DNA from: Terriglobia bacterium
Lineage (GTDB): Bacteria > Acidobacteriota > Terriglobia > Terriglobales > Acidobacteriaceae
Length of the DNA: 42,306 nucleotides
Direction: 5' to 3'
NCBI GenBank assembly: GCA_020073285.1
Contig: JAIQFM010000010.1
Span: 1-42,306 of the forward strand
Below, piece after piece: positions 41,851 to 42,306 of this stretch. Position numbers and translations under genes: made by a program. The number at the start of each line of letters is the position of its first letter. Positions within the stretch are counted from its first letter, which is position 1. The notes under the pieces are model-generated. The model saw nothing but the letters and a program-made list of their open reading frames with translations. It did not search any database and was not told the origin of the DNA.

Positions 41851-42306
41851 TCACGCGCCGGGCTGAGACACCACCGGCGCGTCTTTTACCTGGAACCGCT
41901 CGAACTCCGCGATCTCGCTTTCTGGCAGCCGCTGCCACCTCGACTTCAGGTACGCCCACGGAATATGAAACAGCAGCACGCGGGGACTGAACTTCGAAGA
42001 GGTGTGGATCCAGCAGGAGTGCGTGCACCAGCACTTCGCTCCCGGGATCGCTTTCACTTCCTCCTGCATCTCCCGCGAGGCCAGCGCATCGGAAAGATTG
42101 AAATCGAAATCCTGCAACCGGCCCAGCTTGGGGCGCAGTTCGCAGGCGCGGAAGTGGCCGTCGTGATCAATCACCACCGTGCTTTCGCCCGCCGTACAGG
42201 CCATCGGCCAGGCTTTGTCGCTGTAATGGTTTTGCTCGTGGATATCGAAGTGAAACTTTATGTTTCCCAGGTAGTACGCCCGGGCCAGCGCGCGCGGCAC
42301 CGCCGG
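41851..42306 (-). CDS. Radical-SAM protein, C-terminal part with SPASM-like cysteines (5' end missing)
   Basis: The frame runs to the right window edge, giving the last 151 residues. CTAGESTVVIDHDGHFRACELRP and CWCTHSCWIH form the Cys pattern of an auxiliary [4Fe-4S] (SPASM/twitch) region seen in radical-SAM maturases and in the MoaA-like group. The characteristic CxxxCxxC of the core would be outside the window. The terminal part (about 45 residues) is hydrophilic with FHIPWAYLKSRW. Substrate unknown. Confidence 0.8.
   Translation of the reverse strand, partial: PAVPRALARAYYLGNIKFHFDIHEQNHYSDKAWPMACTAGESTVVIDHDGHFRACELRPKLGRLQDFDFNLSDALASREMQEEVKAIPGAKCWCTHSCWIHTSSKFSPRVLLFHIPWAYLKSRWQRLPESEIAEFERFQVKDAPVVSQPGA

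Overview
The window is about 42 kb of GC-rich chromosomal DNA, most likely from an Acidobacteriota (Terriglobia/Koribacter-like) genome. The main reasons are a 1158-residue Oar-type TonB-dependent receptor with an N-terminal carboxypeptidase-regulatory domain, many secreted proteins of no known family, Gram-negative envelope genes (beta-barrel, lytic transglycosylase, DinB, Nudix) and very many short palindromic intergenic repeats. Assignment is by gene style only; there is no rRNA or tRNA in the window.

Left third (1-15.8 kb): the 3' part of a large double-domain BadF/HgdC-type acyl-CoA dehydratase activase; a secreted protein made of two similar halves; a VOC protein; a small conserved-looking protein with a two-cluster ferredoxin; a divergent pair of a Cys-bearing PadR regulator and a NifX/NafY-like iron-molybdenum cofactor-binding protein with a PadR-like palindrome between them; an APC amino-acid permease; a DUF420 membrane protein, a small hypothetical and a HEAT/lipoyl-like fusion; an ABC-2 exporter (ATPase plus permease); and a small membrane protein behind two tandem operator-like sites.

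Middle (15.2-30 kb), almost all on the minus strand, is a respiratory block. It reads hemH, Rieske, cytochrome b6-like, cytochrome b subunit-IV-like, membrane-anchored octaheme cytochrome c, blue-copper lipoprotein, ctaA, ctaB. Together these supply a menaquinol:acceptor bc complex with its own multiheme and copper electron carriers, plus the heme a/heme o pathway for a terminal oxidase. NAD-type isocitrate dehydrogenase lies just upstream.

Right third (28.6-42.3 kb): a four-repeat membrane protein, nrdR, a flippase-like membrane protein, HAD phosphatase with lytic transglycosylase, a beta-barrel protein, an Nramp metal transporter broken by one extra T, the large TonB receptor with a clear terminator, a coupled string (NTF2-like, BtuF-like, GAF/fRMsr-like, Nudix), and the end of a radical-SAM/SPASM gene.

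The most unusual thing is in the intergenic DNA. Arrays of degenerate 6-8 bp units, usually in inverted pairs, lie between genes; each locus has its own unit sequence. Many start exactly at a stop codon, and because a 7-bp unit shifts frame each time, several place stop codons in all three frames within about 20 bp. At two loci the array has been duplicated together with the last codons of the neighbouring gene. A second layer consists of dispersed multi-hairpin elements whose stems vary with compensating changes while loops and flanks stay fixed; one is translated inside ctaB.
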